Notes: a model not told the origin generated them from the sequence alone. A stretch of 64,000 nucleotides of DNA from Ferruginibacter sp. (GCA_025963635.1 JAOQAK010000061.1:124001-188000); one strand, 5' to 3'; numbered from the stretch's first letter, positions 35,268-44,829 are shown. Made by a program: numbers and translations.

Positions 35268-36395
35268 ATGACCACTGCACCAAAACGATTTTTAGCACTG
35301 GATGCATTCCGCGGTATGACCATCTGCTTCATGATCATTGTAAACACACCCGGAAATTCTGCCACTACCTTTTCCCCTTTGCTACATGCCCACTGGAACG
35401 GATTTACACCTACGGACCTTGTATTTCCCTCTTTCCTATTTGCTGTGGGCAATGCAATGAGCTTTGTAATGCCGCGGTGGAGTAACCTCCCTCAAAGCAA
35501 GGTATTATGGAAAATTTTCAGGAGAACCTTTATCATTTTTTTGGTGGGCTATCTCATGTATTGGTTCCCTTTTTTCAGGTTTGATGCAACGAACCATGTT
35601 ACCGGAACTCCTTTCACTGAAACCAGGGTCTTCGGCGTATTGCAAAGAATTGCACTTTGTTATGGTATTGCCTCTTTACTGTTTTATTACCTGAAACCGC
35701 GGACCGTGGTCGTGATCAGTGTCCTGCTTTTATTTCTTTACTGGATACTGCTATATTTGTTAGGCGACCCAACTGCACCTTTGAGTTTGGAAGGAAATGC
35801 TGTTTTAAAAATCGACCGCTGGCTACTGGGTGATAAACATCTTTACCATGGCGAAGGCGTGGCGTTTGATCCTGAAGGATTGCTGAGCACTTTGCCGGCA
35901 ATAGGAAATGTGGTGGGAGGTTATATGGCAGGGAGGTTTATACAGCGCAAGGGAAATGATTATGAGGGATTAAGCGTTTTGCTGCTGTCTGGTGTGGTAT
36001 TGGTATTCCTCGGTTATTGCTGGGACCTCAGCTTCCCGGTAAATAAAAAATTATGGACCAGTTCATTTGTTTTATACACGGTGGGGCTGGATTGCCTTAT
36101 CCTATCTGCAATTCTATATATCACCCAATTTTTGAGTAAAACCCGGTGGACCTACTTTTTTGAAGTGTTTGGCCGCAATCCGTTACCCATTTATCTTTTA
36201 TCGGAACTGGTGGTAACACTGCTCTTCGTTTTCAAGGTAAACCCAAAAACAACTGTTTTTCATTGGATCTGGGTAAATATCTTCAGTCACGCCGGCGGCT
36301 ATCTTGGATCGTTCCTGTTTGCGGTAAGCTTTATGTTATTCTGCTGGCTGGTGGGCTACCTGCTTGATAAAAAGAGAATTTATATCCGCGTATAA
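35268..36395 (+). CDS. nagX: NagX-like membrane acyltransferase (HGSNAT/DUF5009 family)
   Basis: The 375-residue protein has about ten membrane helices. The N-terminus RFLALDAFRGMTICFMIIVN is the signature of this family, related to human heparan-alpha-glucosaminide N-acetyltransferase. Other family marks are HAHWNGFTPTDLVFPSFLFAVG (about 40) and FFEVFGRNPLPIYLLSEL (about 300). The fold likely moves acetyl groups across the inner membrane onto amino sugars. In related bacteria it clusters with N-acetylglucosamine utilisation genes, but here it stands alone, 280 bases from ccoI and divergent to it. The substrate is inferred, not shown. Confidence 0.82.
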   Translation: MTTAPKRFLALDAFRGMTICFMIIVNTPGNSATTFSPLLHAHWNGFTPTDLVFPSFLFAVGNAMSFVMPRWSNLPQSKVLWKIFRRTFIIFLVGYLMYWFPFFRFDATNHVTGTPFTETRVFGVLQRIALCYGIASLLFYYLKPRTVVVISVLLLFLYWILLYLLGDPTAPLSLEGNAVLKIDRWLLGDKHLYHGEGVAFDPEGLLSTLPAIGNVVGGYMAGRFIQRKGNDYEGLSVLLLSGVVLVFLGYCWDLSFPVNKKLWTSSFVLYTVGLDCLILSAILYITQFLSKTRWTYFFEVFGRNPLPIYLLSELVVTLLFVFKVNPKTTVFHWIWVNIFSHAGGYLGSFLFAVSFMLFCWLVGYLLDKKRIYIRV

Positions 36396-36722
36396 AAACA
36401 ATTGGAAAATATCAGCCGGCGCAATATTAAAACCGGCATTCAGGTGCCAATTTTTAACATACATGAATATTTATATAGGTGCAACTGGCACCGGACTTTA
36501 GAACTCACTCTGTCCACACCCAATTTCCGGATTCAGAATATCCCAGTAACCCTATACTCGCTCACTTTGTTGAAACGAAGCACAGCCCAATGTTTATTTA
36601 CAATTAACCTTGCCATACGGCCGAATTAGCGTACTTTCGCAGATCAAAAAAACGCCCCGGCACTATCCACCCATTGGTGATAGGTAAACATTCATCGCTG
36701 CAGGCAAAAAGTTATTTAAATA
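36396..36722. other. Intergenic region before typA
   Basis: The 327 bases contain the typA promoter-like sequence listed below. The ORF 36402..36629 has no family features, crosses that promoter and is rejected. Nothing else is visible. Confidence 0.4.
36609..36639 (+). promoter_or_regulatory. Probable typA promoter
   Basis: CTTG (36609-36612), a 19-base spacer and TACTTTCG (36632-36639) give a Bacteroidota-like promoter with one mismatch in the -7 box. The predicted leader is about 75 nt. Confidence 0.4.
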
Positions 36723-38531
36723 ATGAATATAAGAAATGTCGCCATCATTGCGCACGTTGATCATGGCAAAACTACACTCGTAGACAAGATTTTACACAGT
36801 ACCAACATCTTTCGTGACAACCAGGAAACAGGTGAACTGATCATGGACAATAACGACCTCGAAAGAGAAAGAGGTATTACCATTTTTAGCAAAAATGTAT
36901 CGGTAACTTATAAAGGCACAAAGATCAATGTGATAGATACCCCGGGCCATAGTGATTTTGGCGGTGAAGTGGAAAGAGTATTGAGGATGGCAGATGGTGT
37001 ATTATTATTGGTAGATGCTTTTGAAGGGCCCATGCCGCAAACACGTTTTGTGTTACAAAAGGCCCTGCATCTTGGGCTACACCCGATCGTGGTGATCAAT
37101 AAAGTAGATAAGCCCAATTGCCGTCCGGATGAAGTACATGATGCAGTTTTTGAATTGTTCTTTAACCTTGAAGCTACCGAAGCGCAATTGGATTTCCCAA
37201 CGCTTTACGGAAGCAGCAAGAACGGCTGGATGAATACTTCTCTTACAGAAACAGACAATATTTTCCCATTATTAGATGCGATCCTGGAGTTTGTGCCAGA
37301 ACCAAAAGTAAACGAAGGCACTACCCAGATGCAGATCACTTCATTGGATTACTCTTCCTTCCTTGGAAGGATCGCAGTAGGCAAGGTTGCCCGCGGCACC
37401 GTAAGGGAAGGCCAGCAAGTGGCATTGGTGCAGGCAGATGGCGGCATCAAAAAAATGAAAGTAAAAGAATTGTATACTTTTGAAGCCCTTGGTAAAAAGA
37501 AAGCTACCGAAGTGAAAGCAGGCGATATTTGCGCAATTGTAGGCCTTGATGAATTTAATATCGGCGACACCCTTTGTGATGTGGATTTCCCGGAAGCATT
37601 GCCAACCATCAGTGTTGATGAACCTACCATGAGCATGATGTTCAGCATCAATAACTCACCGTTTTTTGGCCGGGAAGGTAAATTTGTAACTTCCAGGCAC
37701 CTGAAAGACAGGCTGATGAAGGAAACTGAAAAAAACCTGGCGCTCCGCGTTGAAGATACTGACAGTGCCGATCGCTTTTTGGTATTCGGAAGAGGTATCC
37801 TGCATTTGGGTATCTTGATAGAAACCATGCGTAGAGAAGGTTTTGAGCTAACAGTGGGTAATCCACAGGTGTTGGTAAAAGAAATTGATGGCAAAAAATG
37901 CGAACCTTACGAAAATCTCGTGGTAGATGTACCACAGGAATACAGTGGCAAGGTAATCGACATGGTTACCCAGCGTAAAGGCGAAATGTTGATCATGGAA
38001 AGCAAAGGCGAGATGCAACATCTTGAATTTGATATTCCTTCAAGAGGTTTGATCGGCTTGCGCAGCAGCATGTTGACCGGCACAGCTGGTGAGGCAGTAA
38101 TGGCACACAGGTTTACCGAATACCGTCCATGGAAAGGAAATATACCGGGAAGAAGCAATGGTGTTCTGTTATCCAAAAACCAGGAAAGAACCACGGCATA
38201 TTCAATTGATAAATTACAGGACAGGGGAAGATTTTTTGTAGATCCGGGCGAAGAAGTATATGTTGGACAGATCATTGCCGAGCACATCAAGCCAGGTGAT
38301 TTAAATGTAAACGCCACCGATCCTAAAAAACTTACCAATCACCGTGCAAGCGGTAGTGATGATGCCACCCGTGCAGCGCCAAAGATTCTGATGACCCTGG
38401 AAGAGTGTATGGAATACATTCAGCAGGATGAGTGCATTGAAGTAACTCCTAAATCGGTCCGTATGCGCAAGGTTATTTTAAACGAAGACGAGCGTAAAAG
38501 AGTTTCCAAGTCAATGGGCCAGGAAGCTTAA
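36723..38531 (+). CDS. typA: Ribosome-associated GTPase TypA/BipA
   Basis: The 602-residue translational GTPase is full length. G motifs are AHVDHGKTTL (about 10), the switch region RERGITIFSKN (about 50), DTPGHSDFGGE (about 75) and NKVD (about 130). EF-G-like domains III and V and the TypA-specific C-terminal domain (GLIGLRSSML about 440, NVNATDPKKLTNHRASG about 535) follow. It assists 50S subunit biogenesis and stress adaptation. An 11-pair terminator follows 20 bases after the stop. Confidence 0.97.
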   Translation: MNIRNVAIIAHVDHGKTTLVDKILHSTNIFRDNQETGELIMDNNDLERERGITIFSKNVSVTYKGTKINVIDTPGHSDFGGEVERVLRMADGVLLLVDAFEGPMPQTRFVLQKALHLGLHPIVVINKVDKPNCRPDEVHDAVFELFFNLEATEAQLDFPTLYGSSKNGWMNTSLTETDNIFPLLDAILEFVPEPKVNEGTTQMQITSLDYSSFLGRIAVGKVARGTVREGQQVALVQADGGIKKMKVKELYTFEALGKKKATEVKAGDICAIVGLDEFNIGDTLCDVDFPEALPTISVDEPTMSMMFSINNSPFFGREGKFVTSRHLKDRLMKETEKNLALRVEDTDSADRFLVFGRGILHLGILIETMRREGFELTVGNPQVLVKEIDGKKCEPYENLVVDVPQEYSGKVIDMVTQRKGEMLIMESKGEMQHLEFDIPSRGLIGLRSSMLTGTAGEAVMAHRFTEYRPWKGNIPGRSNGVLLSKNQERTTAYSIDKLQDRGRFFVDPGEEVYVGQIIAEHIKPGDLNVNATDPKKLTNHRASGSDDATRAAPKILMTLEECMEYIQQDECIEVTPKSVRMRKVILNEDERKRVSKSMGQEA

Positions 38532-38551
38532 GATAAAAACACATTAACAGG

Positions 38552-38580
38552 ATCCCTCGTTTTAAACGGGGGATTTTTTT
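38552..38580 (+). terminator. typA intrinsic terminator
   Basis: ATCCCTCGTTT pairs with AAACGGGGGAT (one G-T wobble), followed by seven T. This is the clearest classical terminator in the window. Confidence 0.85.
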
Positions 38581-38614
38581 ATAAGCCAGGCAGTAGTGCA
38601 GCCATGAAGCTTCA

Positions 38615-38634
38615 TTGGCGTCGCACTCGTGTAC
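38615..38634 (+). repeat. Dispersed word, copy 3 (TTGGCGTCGCACTCGTGTAC)
   Basis: It is a diverged, one base longer version of the 19-bp word at 7327 and 27060, located between the typA terminator and the glycosylase gene. Confidence 0.4.
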
Positions 38635-38806
38635 AGAAGTACATATTGGAGCTTTTCGATACTCCGAAGATCGACTACTGTTATTAATATGCCTGCAAGT
38701 TATTTCTTTGCTGAGTTCACGCTCCTTAATAAATTAACTATTGTCAAATCGCCACACTTGAAATTAACCAATCCGTTTTCAGATAATTTTTTAGAAATTC
38801 GCATCC

Positions 38807-39418
38807 ATGGAACACCTCATTCACCTTGGTAAAGATAAAAAGCTAAAGAAAGTAATCGACCTGCAAGAACCTTATGTTTTGCAGAAACGCAACAATGTAT
38901 ACCTGCATTTATGCAGTTCCATCATGAGCCAGCAATTAAATACAAAAGTGGCAGCGGTGATTTACAACAGGTTTTTAAACCTCTACGAAAACAATAAGCC
39001 TGCTCCACAGCAAATAGTCGATACTCCCACCGAAACCTTACGAAGCATCGGCCTAAGTAACGCAAAGGCAAATTATGTTCAGAATGTTTGCCGTTTTTTT
39101 ATTGAAGAAAAGATCACCGATGCCAAGCTCGATAAAATGACCAACGAGGAACTAATCAGGTATCTCTCTCAGATAAAAGGAGTGGGACAATGGACTGTGG
39201 AAATGATCCTGATGTTTACCCTCGGCAGGGAAGATGTTTTCGCTTTAGATGACCTGGGTATACAAAACGGTATCAAAAAACTGTACAAACTGGAAGCACT
39301 CGATAAGAAAGCGCTAAAAGAAAAAATGTTGCAGATCTCAAAAAAATGGAAACCGTACCGCACCTACGCCTGCAGGTATCTATGGGGCTGGAAAGATGAT
39401 ACGCCTAATATCAAATAA
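38807..39418 (+). CDS. AlkA-like DNA-3-methyladenine glycosylase (HhH-GPD)
   Basis: The 203-residue protein contains a helix-hairpin-helix GIG/GVG loop in LSQIKGVGQWTVEMIL (about 123) followed by the GPD catalytic Asp region FALDDLGIQ (about 145). SSIMSQQLNTKVA (about 38) is the typical substrate-side helix. It lacks the AlkA N-terminal domain, as in small family members. It excises alkylated bases to start base-excision repair. A second, clearly different member is encoded at 54566..55201. The overlapping ORF 38629..38832 is a shadow. A very long perfect hairpin follows its stop directly. Confidence 0.88.
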   Translation: MEHLIHLGKDKKLKKVIDLQEPYVLQKRNNVYLHLCSSIMSQQLNTKVAAVIYNRFLNLYENNKPAPQQIVDTPTETLRSIGLSNAKANYVQNVCRFFIEEKITDAKLDKMTNEELIRYLSQIKGVGQWTVEMILMFTLGREDVFALDDLGIQNGIKKLYKLEALDKKALKEKMLQISKKWKPYRTYACRYLWGWKDDTPNIK

Positions 39419-39419
39419 C

Positions 39420-39475
39420 TAACACAGGATAGAGGTTACACTTTTTTAGAAAGGTGTAACCTCTATCCTGTGTTA
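39420..39475. terminator. Perfect 22-bp hairpin between convergent genes
   Basis: The arms at 39420-39441 and 39454-39475 are exact complements, starting TAACACAGGATAGAGG, with a 12-base loop. It sits one base after the glycosylase stop and nine bases before the stop of the opposing gene, so it serves both transcripts. No long T-run follows on either side. Confidence 0.7.
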
Positions 39476-39484
39476 ATATCTATC

Positions 39485-39958
39485 TTATATTTTAATGAAG
39501 CTTACAATTTCCTCAAGATATTTTTTGTCCGTTTCATCGAACAAATCGAGCAACTCACTATCTACATCCAACACGCCCGCTACTTCATTATAAACCATTA
39601 CAGGCACAACAATTTCAGACCTGGATAAACTGCTGCAGGCAATATGCCCGGGAAATTTTTCAACATCAGGTACAATTAAGGTTGCGGCCTGGGCCCAGCT
39701 TGCGCCACATACACCTCTTCCTTTGCGGATACGGGTACAGGCAACTGGTCCCTGGAACGGTCCCAATACCAATTCATCATTTTTTACCAGGTAAAAACCC
39801 ACCCAAAACCAGCCGAACTGTTCCTTTAATGCAGCGGCAATATTTGCAAGGTTCGCCACAAGGTCCGGCTCCCCGTCAATCAATGCTTTGATTTGAGGAA
39901 TGAGCGATTGGTATATCTCAACTTTATTTCCTTCAATAATTGTCAGGTCTTCTGCCAT
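39485..39958 (-). CDS. msrC: Free methionine-(R)-sulfoxide reductase (GAF domain)
   Basis: The 157-residue GAF-domain protein keeps the three active-site cysteines with the spacing of E. coli fRMsr: Cys74 in PVACTRI, Cys84 in GRGVCGASW and Cys108 in GHIACSS, followed by SEIVVPV. It reduces free methionine-R-sulfoxide, using thioredoxin to regenerate. The length is typical. Together with the MsrB lipoprotein at 57554 the window encodes two different methionine sulfoxide reductases. It is monocistronic. Confidence 0.92.
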   Translation of the reverse strand: MAEDLTIIEGNKVEIYQSLIPQIKALIDGEPDLVANLANIAAALKEQFGWFWVGFYLVKNDELVLGPFQGPVACTRIRKGRGVCGASWAQAATLIVPDVEKFPGHIACSSLSRSEIVVPVMVYNEVAGVLDVDSELLDLFDETDKKYLEEIVSFIKI

Positions 39959-40020
39959 CGGCGAATAAATTAGTGTTTAAGTCGCAAGTTCATTTCGTGA
40001 AAAGAATCCGATATAATCAA

Positions 40021-40833
40021 TTAAAAAATAGTCTTAAAAAAAGCCTGCATATCCTTCCATGATTGCTTGTCAGCGGCTTCATTGTATTCAATGGGCATGT
40101 TGAACTTTTTACCGGTGGCGGTTGCAGCAGGATTAGAAAAAGCATGAGTGGCTCCTTCGTAAGTTTTAAAAGTATAAGGCACTTTTATGGAGTCAAGGTT
40201 ATTTTTAAAATTCTTTATATCAGCATCACTTATAAATTTATCCGCACCACCATGACAAACTAAAATTTTCGCTTTCGTAACTCCCGGCCTGGCCGGCACC
40301 GTTGCGAGCCCACCATGGAAACTTACCACCCCTTTTAGATTTTCTCCCATCTTAGCAGCATTTAAAACCATGCTTCCTCCAAAACAATAACCGATGGCAG
40401 CTATCTTTTGTGCATCTGCCTGCGGATAGGAAACAACTTTTTTTATGGCCGCTTCAATTCTTGATTTCCCTAACTGCGGATCCTTGTAAAACGGGGTAGC
40501 CAATGCTTGCGCCTCAGAAGGATTACTACCCAACTTTCCGTCGCCGTACATATCTGCAGCAATAGCAATATAACCCAGCTCAGCCAGCATACGGGCCCGC
40601 TTACGGGTATACTCATTATTGCCCCACCATTCGGGCACCACAATGATGGCCGGCCTTTTACCGCTTTGCTTTTCATTATATGCTACATACCCTTTTAAGG
40701 CTGTGGTGCCATCAGAATAGGTCACTTCTTCTCCCTTAATTGAAGAAGCCTTGCTTTGTGCCTTTAGGCTTACAAGGGAGGCTACTGTAATAATCATCAT
40801 CAATGCCATTCGTGCGATCAAATATTTTTTCAT
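40021..40833 (-). CDS. Secreted dienelactone hydrolase family protein
   Basis: The 270-residue protein has a signal peptide (MKKYLIARMALMMIITVASLVSLKAQ) and a dienelactone-hydrolase fold with the triad Cys150 (IGYCFGGS), Asp198 (GGADKF) and His230 (GATHAF). The ORF track adds 35 residues upstream; the signal peptide fixes the ATG at 40833. Despite the name, many members are general esterases, and secretion points to a periplasmic ester or lactone substrate. No aromatic catabolism genes are near. Confidence 0.87.
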   Translation of the reverse strand: MKKYLIARMALMMIITVASLVSLKAQSKASSIKGEEVTYSDGTTALKGYVAYNEKQSGKRPAIIVVPEWWGNNEYTRKRARMLAELGYIAIAADMYGDGKLGSNPSEAQALATPFYKDPQLGKSRIEAAIKKVVSYPQADAQKIAAIGYCFGGSMVLNAAKMGENLKGVVSFHGGLATVPARPGVTKAKILVCHGGADKFISDADIKNFKNNLDSIKVPYTFKTYEGATHAFSNPAATATGKKFNMPIEYNEAADKQSWKDMQAFFKTIF

Positions 40834-40992
40834 GGTTGCTTTTTTAATTTCAATGTGTAACAAGTGGATCACTGGTTTGTTTGGATTCTTTATATTTTTT
40901 GGTAATGAACAATGCAGAAAAAATGGCCATCCCTGCAATTGAAAAAAAAATTTACGCTGCCGATCTATCCTCCGTTCTCATAGCTTTCCGGT

Positions 40993-41400
40993 TCAATTAC
41001 TCACTTTCGATACATTTTTCTTTTTTGCCTTTATTGCTTCTTTTTCGAGGTTGTCTTTTATCCTGAATGCTACCATTTTAGAGACCAGTTGGAGTGGAAG
41101 GGCTTTATCCAGCGGAAATTGTACTGCGCCCTTTGAGCCTTTGTAAACCGAAAGCTCTCTTTTGAATTGTTGAATCCCGGATCCGGTAGGGTAAAACCCA
41201 ATGTGGTTTTTATATCCCGCAAAATAAACCAGCATCCCATGATATTTATAAGCGGGCATCTGGTAACTGATGATTTCTTCTGCTTCCGGTGCAGCTTTTT
41301 TAATGGTTGCCCGCAGTTGTTCCAAAAGTTTTCGTGTTTGTTCAGGAAAACCGGCGATATACTCATCGATATTGTTTATTGCAACTGAATTTGCTTTCAT
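40993..41400 (-). CDS. DUF1801 / YdhG-like protein
   Basis: The 135-residue protein has the DUF1801 signature PEAEEIISYQMPAYKYHGMLVYFAGYKNHIGFYP and QFPLDKALPLQLVSKMVAFR. Relatives are annotated as iron chaperones of the frataxin-like YdhG group, a function with limited support. The ORF track starts 13 codons upstream, but AAAAAGGAGCGGAATT precedes the ATG at 41400. This is a rare clear Shine-Dalgarno in this genome, so that start is preferred. Confidence 0.8.
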   Translation of the reverse strand: MKANSVAINNIDEYIAGFPEQTRKLLEQLRATIKKAAPEAEEIISYQMPAYKYHGMLVYFAGYKNHIGFYPTGSGIQQFKRELSVYKGSKGAVQFPLDKALPLQLVSKMVAFRIKDNLEKEAIKAKKKNVSKVSN

Positions 41401-41828
41401 AATTCCGCTCCTTTTTAATGATGATTTTGTGATTTCCATAGCTATTTAGCGTGGGCGCTTTCTTGCACAATAATAACAAAACAATATTTTAATTGCAATA
41501 CGATGATTAATGTATTTTAGGTGGTAACCCCCGATGAATTGAGATATGCAGGAATACGGCATAGCTGCAAACCAGGTTAATTTGAGTTTTGACTAATGTG
41601 ATAGACAGGCTTTCACGGCAATGTGAAATATGGCACTGCCTGTTAAAAAATGTGAAGTTTTATAATTATGTTATTGAAGTTGATAGTAAAGATGCAATGG
41701 CTGCTAACCTTTTACAGCTGGCTAACCATCATCAAAGCATTTTATGACCTGTCTAAAGTTTTGGTAATCTGCCACTAATTCAATGAACCTAAGAACACAT
41801 CGCTTATTTTTGCCAAAATATCGTTCCA
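41401..41828. other. Divergent intergenic region with structured segment and a doubtful small ORF
   Basis: The 428 bases contain a compound hairpin: ACAGGC at 41605-41610 with GCCTGT at 41638-41643, and TTTCAC at 41611-41616 with GTGAAA at 41623-41628. A 52-codon TTG-initiated frame (41589..41747, ending SKDAMAANLLQLANHHQSIL) has protein-like composition but overlaps the hairpin and resembles nothing I know. It may be a decayed gene end. Confidence 0.25.
41805..41812 (+). promoter_or_regulatory. -7 box of lptB
   Basis: TATTTTTG matches TAnnTTTG and would start transcription near 41819, about ten bases before the TTG start codon of lptB, supporting that start. No TTG box is found at the right spacing upstream. 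Confidence 0.35.
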
Positions 41829-42917
41829 TTGAGTTTAACAATACAAACAAAAGACCTGGTTAAAGTTTACGGTAGCCGTACGGTTGTAAATAAAGTTTCT
41901 TTTACAGTTGAACAAGGAGAAATTGTTGGATTGCTGGGACCAAATGGTGCCGGAAAAACCACTTCTTTTTACCAGGTAGTTGGGCTGGTAAAACCAGACG
42001 AAGGGGAGGTATTTTTAGGTGACATGAATATCACCAAAATGCCAATGTACAAACGTGCTAAAATGGGTATCGGCTATCTTCCGCAGGAAGCAAGCGTTTT
42101 CAGGAAGTTAAGCGTGGAAGATAATATTACCGCCGTGCTGGAAATGACCCGGCTCACCAAACTTGAACAAAGAGAAAAACTGGAAACACTGCTGGATGAA
42201 TTCCGCCTGTCACATGTTCGAAAAAATAACGGCGATACTTTAAGTGGTGGAGAAAGGCGCAGAACAGAGATTGCGAGGGCGTTGGCCGTGGATCCCAAAT
42301 TTGTATTGCTGGATGAACCTTTTGCCGGCGTAGATCCGATTGCAGTGGAAGATATCCAGGAAATCATCGCCAGACTGAAATATAAAAATATCGGCATTCT
42401 CATAACCGATCACAATGTAAATGAAACCTTATCCATTTGCGATCGGGCCTACCTGTTGATTGATGGTAAAATATTTAAGCATGGCACCGCCGAAGAACTG
42501 GCGGAAGATGAACAGGTACGCCGCTTATACCTCGGGAGAAATTTCGAGCTGAAGCGCAAAGATTACCTGCACCTCGAAGCAGCAAAAAATAACCTTTCAC
42601 TCGACTCCCTGATTGATAAAATAGAAATGGCCCTCGTGGAAGTGGAAAATGCAGGGCAGGTAAATAAAGAAAAGATACAGCCATTCGGCGCAGCAACTTA
42701 CCCCACAGAACAAGACATCATTGAATACGAACTGCAATCAAATGAACTCAGCAAGTCGCTGCAGGAGCTGGAATCTTCTGTATATGCATTCGCAGCGGAA
42801 AATAAAAAAAACGGGTTGCTGAATGCTGTTCAGGATATCTATGCCGACAAAACGATAGACACCAAAACAACCCTGAATAAAGTACTGCAGGAGTTAAAAT
42901 CGGCCTCAAATATCTGA
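41829..42917 (+). CDS. lptB: LPS export ABC transporter ATPase LptB, with C-terminal extension
   Basis: The 362-residue ABC ATPase has Walker [10 protein letters not shown] (about 38), Q-loop LPQEASVF, signature LSGGERRR (about 139), Walker [14 protein letters not shown] (about 158) and switch ITDHN. The N-terminal 240 residues match LptB, which powers lipopolysaccharide transport from the inner membrane. The C-terminal 115 residues are an extra acidic, helical region absent from E. coli LptB (241 residues). The start is TTG: the frame upstream reaches a stop without ATG or GTG, and the -7 box lies just before it. Confidence 0.9.
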   Translation: MSLTIQTKDLVKVYGSRTVVNKVSFTVEQGEIVGLLGPNGAGKTTSFYQVVGLVKPDEGEVFLGDMNITKMPMYKRAKMGIGYLPQEASVFRKLSVEDNITAVLEMTRLTKLEQREKLETLLDEFRLSHVRKNNGDTLSGGERRRTEIARALAVDPKFVLLDEPFAGVDPIAVEDIQEIIARLKYKNIGILITDHNVNETLSICDRAYLLIDGKIFKHGTAEELAEDEQVRRLYLGRNFELKRKDYLHLEAAKNNLSLDSLIDKIEMALVEVENAGQVNKEKIQPFGAATYPTEQDIIEYELQSNELSKSLQELESSVYAFAAENKKNGLLNAVQDIYADKTIDTKTTLNKVLQELKSASNI

Positions 42918-43143
42918 TCATCTTTCCCGGTAGCTTCCGAACAAACTCACGGTTTCCCCATTCATTTATTGTACCGGCCAATATTCGATCCTATTTAATT
43001 TTTCCGGGCCGATTTGATTACCCTTATAAATCCCAAAAAGCCATAGCAGGGGCATTTTGCCTCATGTTAGCCAACGCTTTCGACAACAAAAGATGTCATA
43101 GCCTGTTATTTTTCAATGTTATTGTGTATTTTGCCCAACGTTA

Positions 43144-44652
43144 ATGAAATTACTCTCTCCAACAATATCACGATTGGCCCGCATGCGCTTCTGGCGTATA
43201 GAAAATTGGAGCAGGCATCCTGTAGATGTACAGCGGGAAGTATTGCAGGATCTTGTAACAGCAGCACAGTACACAGAATTCGGAAAGAAGCATAATTTCT
43301 CCAGGCTATTTTCCCTCAGAGAGTTTAAAAAAAGTGTTCCGATTCACGAATACGAAGACATCAAGCCATATATAATGCGTATGATGGATGGAGAGGAAAA
43401 CGTTTTGTGGAATACGCCCATCACCTGGTTTGCCAAAAGCAGTGGAACCACTTCCGACAAAAGTAAATTTATCCCGATCAGTGAAGAGAGCCTGCAGGAC
43501 AATCATTTTAAAGCCTGCAAAGATGTGTTGACAACCTATTACAATAATTTCCCTGGCAGCGACCTGCTCACCGGCAAAAGCCTCGTAATTGGGGGAAGTC
43601 ACCAGTTGAGCAAGATGAATGAAGAAATTCAATATGGCGACCTAAGTGCAGTTTTAATGCAGAACACACCTTTCTGGGGACAGTGGTTGCGCACCCCCGA
43701 ACTAAGTATCGCCTTGCTGGACGAATGGGAAAACAAAATTGAGCAGCTCGCTAAAGTTACAGCGGAAGAAAATGTAACTTCTCTCGCAGGTGTTCCTACC
43801 TGGACCCTTCTTTTATTGAAAAGAATCCTGGCAATCAAAGGAAAAACTACTATTAAGGAAGTCTGGCCAAACCTTGAGTTATATATCAATGGCGGCGTTT
43901 CCTTTGTTCCCTACCGCGAACAATTCGATAAGATCTTTGGTGGCAAAATCAATTACCTGGAGATTTACAATGCAAGTGAAGGTTTCTTTTCCGCCCAGCA
44001 AAGCCCCGAAGACGATGGCATGTTGCTCTTTACAGAGCACGGAGTATTTTACGAGTTCATGCCCGTTGAACAGTATGGCAGCGAAAACCCGGAAACGGTA
44101 GGTTTAAAAAATGTTGAAACCGGTAAAAACTATGCATTGGTTGTAAGTACAACTGGTGGCCTGTGGCGCTATTTAATAGGCGATACCATTAAGTTTACTT
44201 CACTTAATCCCTATAAGATAAAGGTTACCGGCAGGCTAAAACATTATATGAATGCCTTTGGAGAAGAAGTGATAGTTGACAACAGTGATTCTGCCATCGC
44301 CATTGCCGCCGAAAAAACAGGAGTGGTGGTAAATGATTATACTGCAGCCCCGGTATATTTTACCGAGGAAACGAACGGAGCACATGAGTGGTTGATTGAA
44401 TTCGAAAAAAACCCGGAAGATCTTCACTTATTTATAACCGAACTGGACAATGCCCTAAAGGATTGCAACAGTGATTACGAAGCCAAACGCTATAAGGATA
44501 TCGCACTTGGCCTGCCAATAGTACATGCAGTACCCAACGGAACATTCACCGGTTGGCTTCGTACAAAAGGCAAGTTAGGCGGCCAGCATAAAGTGCCCCG
44601 TTTGAGCAATGAGCGAACAATGCTGGAAGAGATCCTGAACCTGGCCCGCTAA
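43144..44652 (+). CDS. GH3 family acyl-acid-amido synthetase-like protein
   Basis: The 502-residue protein belongs to the GH3 group of the adenylate-forming (ANL) superfamily, best known from plant auxin and jasmonate amido synthetases. Nucleotide-binding motifs are present: FAKSSGTTSDKSKFIP (about 96), YINGGVSFVPYREQ (about 246), EIYNASEGFFSAQ (about 273) and GLWRYLIGDTIKF (about 340). Bacteroidota members are common but their acid and amine substrates are not known. fabG follows 177 bases later on the same strand. A link to fatty-acid or acyl metabolism is possible but unproven. Confidence 0.88.
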   Translation: MKLLSPTISRLARMRFWRIENWSRHPVDVQREVLQDLVTAAQYTEFGKKHNFSRLFSLREFKKSVPIHEYEDIKPYIMRMMDGEENVLWNTPITWFAKSSGTTSDKSKFIPISEESLQDNHFKACKDVLTTYYNNFPGSDLLTGKSLVIGGSHQLSKMNEEIQYGDLSAVLMQNTPFWGQWLRTPELSIALLDEWENKIEQLAKVTAEENVTSLAGVPTWTLLLLKRILAIKGKTTIKEVWPNLELYINGGVSFVPYREQFDKIFGGKINYLEIYNASEGFFSAQQSPEDDGMLLFTEHGVFYEFMPVEQYGSENPETVGLKNVETGKNYALVVSTTGGLWRYLIGDTIKFTSLNPYKIKVTGRLKHYMNAFGEEVIVDNSDSAIAIAAEKTGVVVNDYTAAPVYFTEETNGAHEWLIEFEKNPEDLHLFITELDNALKDCNSDYEAKRYKDIALGLPIVHAVPNGTFTGWLRTKGKLGGQHKVPRLSNERTMLEEILNLAR

Positions 44653-44829
44653 CTTATTACACGATCCGGAAACGCATTGATCGGGTAGTCGTTATTTGAA
44701 ATGAAATCATACCAAAACGCCAACCTTGCCCAGGTTCATCAATCAATTTATGAAATAAAGTATTGTAAGATAATTATCAATGATAACATCCATTTATTTG
44801 TGATTACCATAAAATAACCCAAAAAACAA

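Noticed and set aside
36402-36629. 75-codon plus-strand ORF before typA
   Set aside because: It has no motif, crosses the likely typA promoter and has composition unlike neighbouring proteins.
37349-37894. 181-codon ORF antisense to typA
   Set aside because: Entirely within typA, opposite strand, no recognisable protein features.
41589-41747. 52-codon TTG-initiated ORF between DUF1801 and lptB
   Set aside because: It overlaps a compound hairpin, has no promoter or homologue that I know, and only its end looks protein-like; mentioned under the intergenic entry only.
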